64,000 nt of DNA from Pseudo-nitzschia pungens (GCA_037355855.1 CM074759.1:1426001-1490000); one strand, 5' to 3'. Shown: positions 1 to 12,190, counted from the first letter of the stretch. Notes: generated from the letters alone by a model not told the origin. A program made the numbers and translations.

Positions 1-1
1 C

Positions 2-574
<573 letters not shown>

Positions 575-2068
575 GAAAAATGTGCCCGGATTGATTGAAG
601 TGATTTGTTCACAGGAAATGTATCCGACCGACTCGATCTAAACTCGGTTGCCAAAACTCTCACTTGAAACTGCACTTGAAACTGCACTGCATGCAACCAT
701 TCTTTCCTGATACACATGTAGCTAGTACTATAGTAATTATATCACTTAGCTATCAATCTATTGAAACGCAATAATACACGTCATACAATTCGAACACTGC
801 TCACTCTCCTGGATGTTTAAAGTGAACTGTGTGAAAATAATTGTTGAACCACTTTCGTTAACATTTGACCACATGCATCTTAAGGCGATGATTCAACGGG
901 GGAACTGAACTAGAGCGGACTGTTATACTTTGTCCTCTTTAGTGTCTCAATGACAGGTGATTGCAACAGTTAAATGCTTGTCACCAAAGAGATCGAAAGG
1001 TTCAGGAAGCACTCAAGTCTTCCACTGCAATATGAATTGAATCAAACCAACCGAAACTCATTACGAGTACCAGTACACTGAACTAAACTTAACTAAACTA
1101 AACTTTGTTATCGGTATCTATTACTACTATCTTTTTCATTCCAGGAGCAGACTAGGTCATCCACGTGAACAAGTCTCAATCAAGAAGTGTTTAGTGCTTA
1201 CATTGTGACCAGTATCATCTGCTACGTTTCCAGTTGTTCGCTTTTACGTACAGGATTCTCACCACGTAATACCACAAGTAAGACCTTACCTTTTGGTTTT
1301 TTGAGCGTCTTGCCGCATGCATTTTCATTGTCTGTCAGTCCTTCCATATTGTAATTGTACCGGTAAGGTTACCGGTACACTTACGTCTTTTTTTTATTTT
1401 AACGACCGATTACGTATCTTCTACTACGGAATTCCTATCAGCTGTCCCCCGGTTTCCGTAGAAATTAGTAGTTGAGGATGTAGAACCGGGGGACAGCTGA
1501 TAGGAATTTTGTAGTACTTCGTAGTAATCTTACTTCGTAGTACGAAGTAAGGTTAGCCTTACGTAGTACGAAGTAACTTCGTATTATTATTATTTTTTTT
1601 TAGAATACTGTGAAGTACATGTACAGTCCGTAACGTACTCGTACTCGTAGCACGTAATCTTACCAGTCGAAGGATGCAATCCGTGTCGATTTCCGCCAAG
1701 GATTGGACCGATGGTCAACGATTGGAAAACCCGGGTCCAGTCACGTGGAAGGCGAGCTTATTTCTCAGTCCCTCGTAACGATGCCAAACATCATCGAACA
1801 GAAAACCTTGCCCCACACAGAAAAAACAAACTGCCGGTGCTCGTAAAACTACCCGTATGGAGGAGACGCCTAACCTGATGCGTGATGCCCTACCAAACCC
1901 GAGTTCACCTTCACCCACATTTCGCTCCCTTTTCCATCGGTGAACGATACGAATTTCACCGTCGGATCATCGAAGTCTCGCAGGACGCGAATGAATCGAT
2001 GCCACAGAGCATACAAGGACGGCATTGGCTTGCATTTTTGAGAGAAGCATCAGACCAACCGCGCTAGA
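575..2068. other. Spacer with a long inverted repeat and ACCGGT/TACTTCGTA motifs
   Basis: No convincing gene is seen. The spacer is AT-rich and holds a 33-bp inverted repeat (listed separately), palindromic ACCGGTAAGGTTACCGGT at about 1360-1377 and several near-palindromic copies of TACTTCGTAGTACGAAGTA at about 1511-1580. A short open frame at about 1882-2067 abuts the next gene but has no recognisable features. Confidence 0.6.
1422..1516. repeat. 33-bp inverted repeat, hairpin-forming
   Basis: Positions 1422-1454 pair with 1484-1516 around a 29-nt loop. Twenty-five inner pairs (1430-1454 with 1484-1508) are perfect, then come two G-T pairs, then six more perfect pairs, so an RNA copy would form an uninterrupted 33-bp stem. 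The flanks also contain shorter TACTTCGTA palindromes. It could be a small foldback element, a MITE remnant or a hairpin RNA gene; nothing coding lies inside it. Confidence 0.85.
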
Positions 2069-4439
2069 ATGGTGAAGGATTGCGCGGTCCACGGCAACGA
2101 GGTAATCGGTGGCTGCGGTGTGCCATCGGTGGCGCTCCGATGGATCGTTTCGAACACCTTCACCAACGTGGAGCTTGCTGTTCTCTCGAACGTGTCCAGA
2201 GGCTGGAGGGAAATCGTAGCTCAATGCATTGTCGATGCCGCATCGCGGGGAGGGGACGAAGCGGAACCTTCGGCACCACCGACATTCACCCGTTTGCTGT
2301 TGCCGTCGATCATTCGGCAGTTCTACTCGTCGCGCGAGGATATGCGGACAATGCCGTCCAAACCGGAGGAGGAGAAGAACGGAGCAGAACAACGGCAGCG
2401 AGACGAAACATACTGTGTCGCTTGGTTCCATCCCGATGGGATGCAATTCGAGCAGTTGTCAATAGTAAAACCGAGTCCGGATATCTTCGAAGGCCAACCG
2501 CAAGAAGACGGGGCTCCCGCAAGCAGCGAAACATTGGTCGCGACAAAAACTTCCAAGGGCGAGGGAACGGATCCTTCGGCGAACAATCACAAGTTCTTGT
2601 TCACAAAAAATAACCCGAGGCTGGATCAAACCAGTGCGGCGTTGACACGGCCCGAGTCTTGCCCGGCAAGCGAAAACATAATGGACTGGGGCGCTAGTGT
2701 TTTGTATCAGTGGAATGGTTATAGCGAGGCGATTGACGTATTGAGCCCGTTTGGGTACACTCGCTCCTTCCTTCGAGTAAGTTTGGAATTGTAATCGAGA
2801 AACCACAATTGTCATGTCGATGAAAATCGATCATGAACTACAGCGTAGAGTCTCAATATGCAATTCACGTTTTTGCTTGGATCGAAATCAGAGAATACTC
2901 GAGAAAACTCAGGGGAAATTTATTGGCAGTGGTAGTGCAAGGCAACAGTCGGGCGGAGGCAACAACGAATCCGATGCGACGGGTACGGGCAAAGCTGTGC
3001 GCTTGCCACCATCCTCTCCCTGGGTGTTTCCCACCAGATGCAGCAGCACCTTCTCGTCGCACGCCGTTCGAGGAGCAGTCTACGCTCGCCCCGAAGGATA
3101 CTGCCACTGCTGGGATAAAGATTCGTTTGATCCATCGCATTCGAGGGACGAAATCTGGATGAGAAAAAGAAAACAGCGCAAGGGAGTGATCCAACGGGAG
3201 GTACGGTCACAATCTCGATTGGCAATGTTTCGGAAACCAATCGGGATGATTTTCGGTCAACTCACGGGTGTTGGTTTGATTCTTGTTTTTTTTTTTTTTC
3301 TCCAACCAACTGTGCAGTTGCTGCCAAAGATCTTGTGGAGCAAGCACGATAACGTGGATACGAAAGAAGCTGGCGGAATTCTTCGGCCTTGCATCCAGTT
3401 CCTCAATGTCGATTCCACCAATGCGGTGCGACTATTTACTCCCAAATTCAAAAAGCCGGTTGCTACCCCCGTGACCGTGTTTTGTGTGGCTATTGCTACG
3501 GAGGATGGTTGCTTTTTCTCGGGGTTGGAGCAACAGTTTGAAATGGGGCACATGCATCCTACCAAGGACACGACAGAAATCAACGACGAACGGAGTCCGA
3601 TTTGCCTCAATGCTGAATATACCGGTCGCAAAGTTCGAGCTATCAAAAGTGAGGAGAAGGAATCCGACTATGCGAGGGAGGGATGCTTGGATCCGAGTTG
3701 CGGGTGCTATTTTCCACCGACGAACGACGACGAATACAAGGAAGACGACTTTGCAGACTTTCTCCAATCTGCGAACGAAGAATTCAACGATGGTTCTAGG
3801 AACGACGACGACGGCGACGACGGCGACGGCGACGACGACGACGACGAGTGCGCGCACATTGTTCGCGGTCATTTCGGTCCGGGGATGTGGCATTGCTATG
3901 CAGCTATTTTTGATGGCGAACGCAGCGTGATTCGAATAGACGGGGTCGAAGAATCAATAGATGATGCTCCCGACATCCCGCCATCGTTTCAAGCTTGCTT
4001 GGACGGCATCACGATTGGTTCGGATCACGCCTACGACATGACTCTGTGTTTTGGAGAAGGATCCGATGGCGAAGGGGAGGGAGCTATTTCGGAATTGGTG
4101 TTTTTCAAGGGCCGTCTACAAGCGGAGGACATCGAATCGTTGGAATCGCACCTCATGGCAAAGCATGGGATTTCAATCCCCTTCAAGTCCAGGAATGAAC
4201 GGGCCAATGACGATTATTATTCACGTTTGGCGCACAGTTTAATGGACGAAGCGCCCTCTACCGGCGTAAACCGAAAGCGAAAACAGGGCGAGGATGCGAA
4301 AGCTAAATCTGTGCCTCTTCGTTTTATGACAAAGCTCCGACAAGTTGCATGGGAACAAAATGACAAGGTTACCGGCCGACCGCGTTCGATTCGGCGCATC
4401 GGTGCTTCACTTCGAAAGGGTTCCGTGAGCGAATGGTGA
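2069..4439 (+). CDS. F-box-like / LamG-like (concanavalin-fold) protein, 3 exons
   Basis: Proposed exons are 2069-2776, 2892-3200 and 3318-4439 (712 aa). Intron 1 (GTAAGT...CAG, 115 nt) is phase 0. Intron 2 (GTACGG...TGCAG, 117 nt) has a long T-tract before the acceptor. Residues about 20-60 look like a degenerate F-box (a Val-rich helix followed by NVSRGWREIV). The C-terminal third has a laminin-G-like signature: GMWHCYAAIFDG, then a strand with IDGVEE, ITIGSDH and ISELVFFKGRL, ending in a helix LESHLMAKHGI typical of LamG_3-like domains. Between them is an Asp-rich loop (about 3805-3850). Intron 2 is a multiple of three without stops, so retention would read as a hydrophobic poly-Phe segment; I read that as the splice polypyrimidine tract. 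Function is unknown; a substrate adaptor for ubiquitin ligation is an inference only. Confidence 0.6.
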
Positions 4440-4801
4440 TTCGATTTGGCTCCCCATTTTGCTTTCGGTCTCACCCCAATTCGATCAAAGGGATGATTTT
4501 TGGAGAGTCTCGTGACACCTACGGAACACTAACTGGCAAACACAATTTTTTCTGCCAAAGTGCCAACAAGAGGAATGGCAATACTGGTTTCAGGATACTT
4601 GTATCCAAAGACGTTCCCGATCGACGACTGAATGGTACGAGCTACGTCTGAACCGTATCGGTGACAACGAAACAACGAAAAGAATACAGTCGCCAATAAC
4701 TACTGTCGATGTGACTTCAAACGTTCAACAATATTCATTAATTTACCAAAACTAGCCTACAGTTCGTTCTTCTTTCCCTATCATTCATTAAGGAAAGTTG
4801 C
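4440..4801. other. Convergent intergenic region
   Basis: This lies between two converging genes and should contain both 3' UTRs. No gene, repeat or RNA structure is recognised. Confidence 0.5.
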
Positions 4802-6044
4802 TTAGTGAGAAGAGGGGTCATGGAAGTGGAACTTGGAGGCACCCAAAGCTCCCATGACGGTATCGTAGATACCGAATTGTCCTGCTGTTAGTGTACCGAT
4901 CATTACGCAACGAGGGGCAAGACCGACAAGGCACAGGTTCTTGAAACCGACTTCCTTGGCAATGTTTCCGAGACGTTGCAACAAAGGTCCGTTACCACCG
5001 GCACCCTTCTTGTTAACCTTGGAAAGAAGAGTATCGGCGGGGTGAGAAATAATGGCGGCGGCAACTCCGGCAATAACACCACTGGTCAGAGAGATACCGA
5101 GCTTGGTGCTGGGGGTAACTTCAGCAGGGCGATTTTCCCATGGCGGTGTACATGCTGTCGGCGGCGGTACCCTGGACAACGAATTTGGCGCAAGTGTAAG
5201 GAATTTGCTTGGCCAAAATGGGGAGGAAACCGCTGTAGAATCCACCAAGACCCTCGGTCTTGAACATCTTGACGAATCCGTCACCAAGTCCGTTGGCGAA
5301 AGTAGGATCGGAAACCTGGCGAATACGGACGGCCTCGAGAGGACAGAGGAAGACGTCGGCGATGAATTCGGCGCAGGCGGCGGCTCCGATGTAAATCAAA
5401 CTCTTGTTGGCCCAGGCCTTTTCGTCTCCCATGCTTTGGGCGGCCTTGATCTTGAAGAATTCGACTCCACCGAATTTGAACCATCCCTGGACAAAGTATC
5501 CGAAAGCTGTGGCTCCAAGACCGGTGGTCAGAGCTCCGGCTCCCTCTTCGGCAACAATAGTGCGCATACCACTGATCAAACCATTGTACTGTTTTCGTGA
5601 TGCGATGCGTTGTGCATCAAAAAGTGCCGCGCATGGTTGTGTTTTTGTTGAACCAGAGAAAGATTCATTCGTCGTCGTATTATCAAATCGACGACGGTAC
5701 GTTTGCACGTAAACCGGGAGAAGAAATGTTTGTGGACATGTTTAGACATAAAATTACAGGTGTTACGACACAACCAGAATGGATGGCCACCAGATCCAAT
5801 CAAAATCAATCTCTTTCCACCATTAAATTTTATTTTCATCCCTTGCGATCGAATGAAAACAACCTACCTTGGCAGGGTCAAGCTGGACACGAGTCTTAAC
5901 AACATCGACTGGGGTCAAAGCACCGTGGGTGATGGAGCAGCAAATACCACCGGATGCAGCACCCTTAAGGTAGTACATGAGGTCGAACTTCGAGAAGTCA
6001 TAACAACTCGAAGGGGCCAAGAGAACAGATCCAGGAGCAGACAT
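4802..6044 (-). CDS. SLC25A3/MIR1: Mitochondrial phosphate carrier, 2 exons, one apparent +1 frameshift
   Basis: A mitochondrial carrier that imports phosphate with protons across the inner membrane for ATP synthesis. Exon 1 is 6044-5868 and exon 2 is 5588-4802, with a 279-nt GTAGGT...CAG phase-0 intron giving DPAK|YNGLISGMRTI. All three carrier repeats are present, with signatures PVDVVKTRVQ, PLEAVRIRQV and HPADTLLSKV. The set is that of the phosphate carrier (GVEFFKIKAAQ, IYIGAAACAEFIADV, GVIAGVAAAIISHPAD). Near 5127-5129 the frame is broken: after MGKSP a TGA follows within two codons, while skipping one base of the CCC run gives SPAEVTPSTKLG and continues to the end. Spliced length is 3n+1, agreeing with one extra base; the repaired protein is about 320 aa, normal for the family. 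Sequencing error, frameshifting or a lesion are all possible. Confidence 0.9.
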
Positions 6045-7245
6045 GGTGAACAGACTATTGATTGGTAATGGTTATTGTTGTTGGTGTTGAATGAATGATG
6101 ACTTTTTCGCGAACGAATTGTGGAACTAAACCTACGGACTGGCGAATGCTGGGTAAGATTTTCTCAGTTCGCATACGCGCAATCGATGGCGGCGAATGCA
6201 TTTACGAGCAATCTTACCGGTACTGGTAAGGTTTACCGCACATGCCGAGGTCGGTGGCTGTGATGGTCACGAAAGAATTCATTTTTTTGTTCATCTTCTG
6301 AATGACGACAGGAAATTTAATCCCAGCCCTGCGTTCGTACGTGTGCGTGTACGAAGGAGGGCGACACGCTCGGACCCGGCGACCGTTGGTGCAACACTAA
6401 CTCGTGAATAAATCGCGATTCGGCGGAGATTGTATGAACGTTTTTTCGCCTTGTGAGTCGGACAGGAATGTTTCAGCGAGCGCGGCGAAAATTGAAAAAA
6501 TTGGCATCTGTCGTCACAACATTTTTCCCAATTTCGGACACACATGCAAGACATTCTGTCCGTGTACCCGTGTGGATAGCGTAAGGTACCTACCTATCGT
6601 ACTAACGAATCACTATTACGTACGATACTCTTAGGCTCTTCTAGCTTCCCAATGTTTTTTGATTGAAACCTTATCTCTTACCGGTAATCTTAGCTTAACA
6701 TACGTACTGTACGGCACATACAAAACTGATTGGTAGGAAAAGTTTTCTCAAAGCCCCTTAATATTTGGTTCAACGTACACACATTCGTACTAGCTTCAAG
6801 CAGCGCACCAAAACTCAGTTCCAGTATTTTGGCGCTGATAAAAAAAAAAACCCTTACCAGATGACGGACTCACTCGAAGGTAACTTTACGGTAAAATCTT
6901 ACGGTAAGGTTACGGTAAACCTTACAACATAATCTTACGGACTGTTCCAGCAGATCACTCTTCGCAAACTTACTGATTCATTCTCTGATCCATCTTTCCA
7001 TCTGCATCGAAGCAGATTCACTCTTGATGCGTATATACAGTAAGTCCCAGAACAAAACAAACCCGTTCCACTTTCCATAGAATAAGTGTTCTCAACTTCC
7101 TTACCTTCATTCGTTGCATCATCAGCATAGGACTGAACCAGAGACAAGCATACTAATATTCAATTGCTCTACTTTTATCCAGACAATAATAAACAAGCAA
7201 CTAGAACACGCAACAAAGCCTTGAGTGATACAACTGACAACAAGC
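6045..7245. other. Divergent promoter spacer rich in TTACGGTAA / ACCGGT motifs
   Basis: This lies between the divergent phosphate-carrier and VIT genes, so both promoters should be here. No gene is seen. Around 6880-6950 there is a cluster of TTACGGTAAGGTTACGGTAA-like repeats, and 6210-6235 has CTTACCGGTACTGGTAAGG. No TATA box is assigned. Confidence 0.5.
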
Positions 7246-8454
7246 ATGCCTCCACACAACGAGAAATCATCCCTGCTCCCAACTTCTGCGTCCTCTCCGT
7301 TCGCTTCTACGGACGGCGAGAAAGCCGTCGATTCTTCCGCTCGTCTGGCGTTCGAATCCGCCAACGCCGATGCGTCTCGACGATACCATCAGAAGCGGAC
7401 CAGACCCGCCCCGGAACACGACAGCGAAGAGCCGTGGCACCAGCACGCGGGTGGATTGTTGCAACCCGTGATTTTTGGGGGTCTCGATGGCATCCTGACC
7501 TCGTTCGCCATTGTTGCCGGAGCTGCCGGCGGTGGATTGTCCGTCACGGCGGTCCTTGTTCTCGGATTTTCCAATATTTTTGCGGATGCTCTAAGGTGAG
7601 ACAGATGTCACGGATGAATGAAACATCCCGATTCGAATTGGACGACGGAGAAATACATCCATGGTCGGATGTTCGGTTTTCGAATCGTCGCAGTATTCTG
7701 AATACAGTTGTTTTGAAAACATGTCATTGATTTGTCACTTTTGCAGCATGGGTGTTGGAGAATTCCTGTCGAGCAAAGCCAACAATGAGTGGATTCTCAG
7801 CGAAAAGAAACGAGAGGAGTGGGAAATGGAAAACTACCGCGAGGGAGAAATCCAGGAAATGATCGATATTTACGTGGAGAAAGGTTTGTCCCCCGAGGAT
7901 GCAAAGCTCGTGATAGAAACCATGGCGAAGTACGAGAACTTCTTTGTGGACATCATGATGCAACAGGAGTTGGAGTTGCAAGTTCCAGAAGACGACCACG
8001 TCGAGCAAAGCATGAAGGAGGGCTTTGTCATGTTTTGTTCCTTTGCATTTTTCGGAACTGCTCCGCTCCTAGGATACACTGTGATTCCGTGGCTCTTTCC
8101 TAACCTCGAAAGAGAAGTTTTGTTTCGCGCAGCCTGTATGGTCACGGGATTGGTACTGTTCTTCCTTGGTTCGATCAAGAGTAACTTCTCGTAAGTCTTT
8201 TTGTTGTTTAGGATTTGGTACAAAACAATGGTTGCATACTGTTTCAAGTCTAACAAACGAGCATGGCTTTCTATTTTCCTTCAATGTGCTTCACACAACG
8301 GCAATGGCATGAAATCCAATTCTGTGATCCCAACAGGCGAACAAATTGGTTTTGGAGTGGTTGCGAAACATTGATCCTCGGTGGAACTTGTGCCACGGTT
8401 GCTTACACCATTGGACATTTCGTGAATGAATTGTTGGACGAAGACGGGGTGTGA
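7246..8454 (+). CDS. VIT1/CCC1-family vacuolar iron/manganese transporter, 3 exons
   Basis: Exons are 7246-7595, 7747-8190 and 8337-8454, giving 303 aa in a clean frame; introns are 151 and 146 nt with GTGAGA/GTAAGT donors. The family exports cytosolic Fe2+ or Mn2+ into the vacuole or another acidic compartment in exchange for protons. TM1 carries GGLDGILTSFAIVAGAAGG, and TM2 runs into ADALSMGVGEFLSSKA across the first splice junction, the family hallmark. Next comes the cytosolic metal-binding helical region, rich in Glu (REGEIQEM, then ENFFVDIMMQQELEL). Three more hydrophobic segments follow: FCSFAFFGTAPLLGYTVIPW, ACMVTGLVLFFLGSI and LILGGTCATVAYTIGHFV. The first ATG after the GTG-initiated extension is chosen because it starts MPPHNEKSSLLPT. 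The N-terminal ~75 residues are cytosolic and unconserved. For an iron-limited marine alga, iron storage is a plausible role. Confidence 0.9.
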
Positions 8455-9859
8455 GCAGCACTGTAAAGTATTCAGCTACATCAGAAATAAAATGTACTAT
8501 AGCACCAATATTTATTTTGCAACCTAACTTTTTAAAGTGAGAGTCGTTGTATCATAAATGCAAATAATGATGATGATAATAATAATACACCCTGTTCCGC
8601 ATGAACAATGGTAGAGGAACTCCGAATTGGAGAGAGAAGCGATCGAAGAAGCGAAGCGTATTGTACGGCAGGGGGCTATCGTTGATACCCATGGCAAATG
8701 TGTAGCACCCTAGAAACTAGAGGCGAAAACGAAGTCCAAACTAGCTACCTGCCATCCTGCAATGACTCGTCTAGATCAATAATGGGTAGCACTGTCCCTT
8801 TTTGAAAAAAAATTCTGAAGACTCTGGGGAATGAACCAATGACTTCAAGATACAATGTGCTCACACCAAAAGAAATATTTTGGACCAAACCACTCGAAAT
8901 ATCAATGAAACTTGTAATCTTTTTTCGTGCCTAGCACAATAATTGGTCGGTGGACAGATTTACTTGCTCAGCCCTTCCGACGCTCTTTTACGCTGCTGTT
9001 GACCACAAAATTCCCAATCACTTCGTGTGCTTTCTTGTTGCTTTTATTGCCTTCACAAGAGTGTCATTATAGTATTGAACAACAACCGCAAAATACCATG
9101 GTCGTGCATCATGGTGATATGAAAAGACGAAGAATGTAAGAAACAGCACTCTTTGCTGATTTCACATGTAACTACCGTACCAGTAATGGTATTTGGAAAC
9201 TTATGCAACTATCTCAATCAAAATGATCACTGTAATATTCGTGTTTACGCTCTTGTCTTCACGGGCCCCACCGGATTGATGAAGAATTTGATATGTCGAG
9301 ACGCGGAAAAAAAAAATAATACGGTTCCGAAATTACTAATAATATTGCGAACTCATGCTATTATTTTCCGTAGTTTTCGATCCAGCATGCACGTAGTAAC
9401 TTCCTGTGAATCTTACACGTGACGCTAATAATATCTAGTATCTCTTACAACCGATAAGTAAGATGTTCAGAAAATTACTCGTCTGTTCAGTTCAAAATTC
9501 AATCAAAATACTGTACCCTACCGGTACACGTACCGGTACAAAAAAATCCAAGAAGAAAAAGATCTGGCCTTTTGCTTCTCTCATCGTTTTTAAGAGCGAG
9601 ACAGTCGTTTGATTGTTTACTGCAACTACAGCTTCAAAATTATCACTACGACCGCAGGACTAGACTTCTGCAATTGACCAAGCATCATTCGGGCGCTGCC
9701 GACGAGAACGACTGCTACTACAGAAGTTTCCAAGTGCAGACAAGGTGCACAAAAGGTGTAACAGAAGTTGATCTACAACCACTTATTGCATACTACGTAC
9801 TTCTATTCGTTACGGGCCACAAGGAAATATTGGAAGAATATTGAGCAATTTGAAACAGG
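8455..9859. other. Spacer without a supported gene
   Basis: Short open frames occur here (for example 8927-9139, 9153-9422 and 9572-9844) but show no domain, targeting signal or biased composition. An ACCGGTAC...GTACCGGTAC pair is present at about 9520-9540. The 8570-8590 stretch is a short ATG/ATA-rich simple repeat. Confidence 0.5.
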
Positions 9860-10264
9860 ATGCGATCGAACACATTATTGATTTCCATCATGGCAATTGG
9901 CTTCCTTCAAGGTTGCTTATTCGTCGATGCCTTTCGGTCGATGTCTCTGCAAGGACTGAACGAACCATCTTCTAGCATAACTACTAGACGGACGAAAGGG
10001 TCGAGCCGAACACCGCCGATATTCGCAAGTGGAAATGATGAAACAAGTGAGACAAAGAAAGACGATGAAATCGATGACGAGTTCGACGATGACGAAGAAC
10101 TACCAATGTTCGTTTTGGATTACAATTCGGATAACGTTGACTATTCCCAGTTGCCGGTGCCTCCATTCACATCTGGATTGGTCTTGCTTGTCAGCACGGC
10201 CTTCACGGTTTATCTTTACTACGTTGGATTAACGGGTGGTATTGCAACCGATCCAAACCTATGA
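9860..10264 (+). CDS. Small plastid-type single-pass membrane protein
   Basis: A 134-aa intact frame. Residues 1-24 form a signal peptide (basic start, hydrophobic core LLISIMAIGFLQGCLF) ending VDAF|RSM, which resembles the diatom plastid bipartite cleavage motif in which an aromatic residue follows the signal-peptide site. A Ser/Thr/Arg-rich transit-like stretch follows, then an acidic linker (residues about 55-80, mostly Asp and Glu), then one membrane segment near residues 102-124 (FTSGLVLLVSTAFTVYLYYVG). I do not recognise the family. A small thylakoid or envelope subunit is a reasonable guess from targeting and topology, but nothing shows the function. Confidence 0.6.
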   Translation: MRSNTLLISIMAIGFLQGCLFVDAFRSMSLQGLNEPSSSITTRRTKGSSRTPPIFASGNDETSETKKDDEIDDEFDDDEELPMFVLDYNSDNVDYSQLPVPPFTSGLVLLVSTAFTVYLYYVGLTGGIATDPNL

Positions 10265-10843
10265 AAGGGCTACAGCGTCTGCTTCTGCGTCTGCTTGCTG
10301 CAGAGTATAAGAAAATAGTCGACCCATGTTTTGATTTTCAGCAAAGCTTTTAGCTGAAATCGTCGCCTATACGGTAGTACTTGGCGAAAAAATTGTCTTC
10401 CAACCACGTCGAGAAGTTTGATGTGGCGATGGACATCAATCAGAGAATGTCAATAAAGGCATGGAGTAGCTGTGTGTAGCTGAGAGCAGTTGCTTTCACG
10501 AAAAGCTGCGTTCAAGCATGTCGCGACATCAGGCACATCTAACATCGAACTTGCGTAAAATAATAATACTCCTCTCTTCTCACATGTAGTGAATCCTTGG
10601 AGATGGAGCGTCTCGTTTCGGACGAATGAGACATGACGACAACACATCGAATACATGACATTGCGGATACTGACCATTCCAGTTCCGAAGTAGCACCTAA
10701 ACTATTCGTAGTCACTGCTCATGAGGGCGACGAATACGGAAACGAGTGCCATTAGACTAGAGAAGACAGTCTCTCGTTGCAATAATGTACAAATGAAATT
10801 AGGGGTTTTTTCAGACAGTTTAGCTTATCCGTGTGGTCATTGT
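10265..10843. other. Convergent spacer
   Basis: This lies between the 3' ends of the plastid-type protein gene and the uL6 gene. It contains only short unsupported frames (for example 10450-10677 on the minus strand), and no repeats are noticed. Confidence 0.5.
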
Positions 10844-11556
10844 TTACTCGTCACGAGGTCCCTTCTCTGAAACGTAGATACCGTCCAAGAATTTACGCAA
10901 ATCTTTGTTTCGGACGTTGGTGGCTTGTTGAATTTTGGCGGCGGTGAGGGAAACAGCAACAATGTCGATTCCGGACAATTCGATTTGATCCTTGACGTCT
11001 TCGGATCGAACGTATTCAACTCCCTCCGGCAACTTGACCTTTCGCACGCGGCGTTCTCCCAAAAAGTTGCGGATCTCGATATTTCCGGCGTTGGTGCTAA
11101 CGTTGATGGGGAAATGCGAGTAGACGAATCGCATCTTGTAGAGGAATCCTCGGGTGACACCGACAATCATGTTCTCGACGTGAGAGCAGACGGTACGAAC
11201 GCAGGCGAGTTGCTTTCGGGTAGCGAACCACAAGTCGACCTGGAGGTAGTTCTTCTCGACCTCTTCTCCATCGTTATCCTCGGTCTTGGTTACCAAGCGG
11301 CATTCCATGGGGATGTGCTTGAAGTCACGCTCGAGCTTTCCGAGCTTTCCGGTGACGGTGAACGACACGGGCCTTGACGCTAATCTCGACTGCATGATCA
11401 TTGCGAAATTCGACAGCATTCGAAACAAAACAGGTGAATCAATCAGGCGTGAGAAAACGGATCGGGGAACGTCGCCGACAGTCCGGCATCACCTCCACCG
11501 AAATACCCACCTCCTTCGGGAATCTCGACACAACGGGATGCTAGTACAGTCTTCAT
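10844..11556 (-). CDS. RPL9: 60S ribosomal protein uL6 (L9), 2 exons, one apparent +1 frameshift
   Basis: A large-subunit cytosolic ribosomal protein. Exon 1 (11556-11511) encodes MKTVLASRCVEIPEG and exon 2 is 11389-10844; the 121-nt intron is GTGGGT...GCAG in phase 1. Exon 2 begins VEISVKARVV in the frame that exon 1 dictates, but the rest (TVTGKLGKLERDFKH through VCSHVENMIVGVTRGF, HFPINVSTNAG and DLRKFLDGIYVSEKG) is in the +1 frame. The break is near 11361-11362, where dropping one base gives KARVVTVTGKLGKL, exactly the expected spacing. Spliced length is 3n+1, so one base is extra; the repaired protein is 196 aa, against about 190 in other eukaryotes. As an essential gene it is unlikely to be a pseudogene unless another copy exists. 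Confidence 0.92.
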
Positions 11557-12190
11557 GGTGATATATTAATGAATAGTAATACAACCGATAGTTTCTTGGA
11601 AAGACGTGTGGCGGGCCAATTCGCGGGGGCAACAATGAAGACAGATGGTGGGCCCGGTGAGGGGATTCGAGATGATAGCTGTTGATGCCGTTACGGGCAA
11701 CCCGACGACGAGAATGCTTCAGCTTTTTTTTGTTGGTTCAGTTTTTTAGTAAATTAGTAAAGGTCGGTAACATGGTATTGCAGTCTGTACTTCTCTCGTA
11801 TTATTTCTACTCGAACTAGTCAAAGAACATATGTCGAATGTACGTACAGGGAAGGGTAATTAACTTACCTACCGTATCTTACGACTCGTATCCTACGGAT
11901 CGCACAACCCAAACCACATACCCTTATCCCTTATGTAGTCAGGACGTCCGTAGCCCCTCCGATCTCTGACATCACCCTTCTCCAGCGCCCTGCCCATCGC
12001 CCATCATCACCCATCATCCATCATCACGCATCACCCGGTCAGTAAGTAATCCAAGGATGCTTGATGGAAGGATCCAAAGACGCAACGATCATCATCCAAC
12101 AACCACAACGAAAAACTATTCCCCTACCGGTGTGGAACCTTGCTGCGAATCCCCCAAAGCACCCGCTTGATATCAGCGGCGATCAATGCA
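11557..12190. other. Divergent promoter spacer, simple CATC-rich tract
   Basis: This should contain the promoters of the uL6 gene and of the oxygenase-like gene. A degenerate CATCACCCATCATC-rich tract lies at about 11990-12035. No gene is seen. Confidence 0.5.

Noticed and set aside
4802..5287. Separate 161-aa gene for the last third of the phosphate carrier
   Set aside because: Its upstream extension is meaningless in that frame, and it completes the carrier exactly after a one-base skip.
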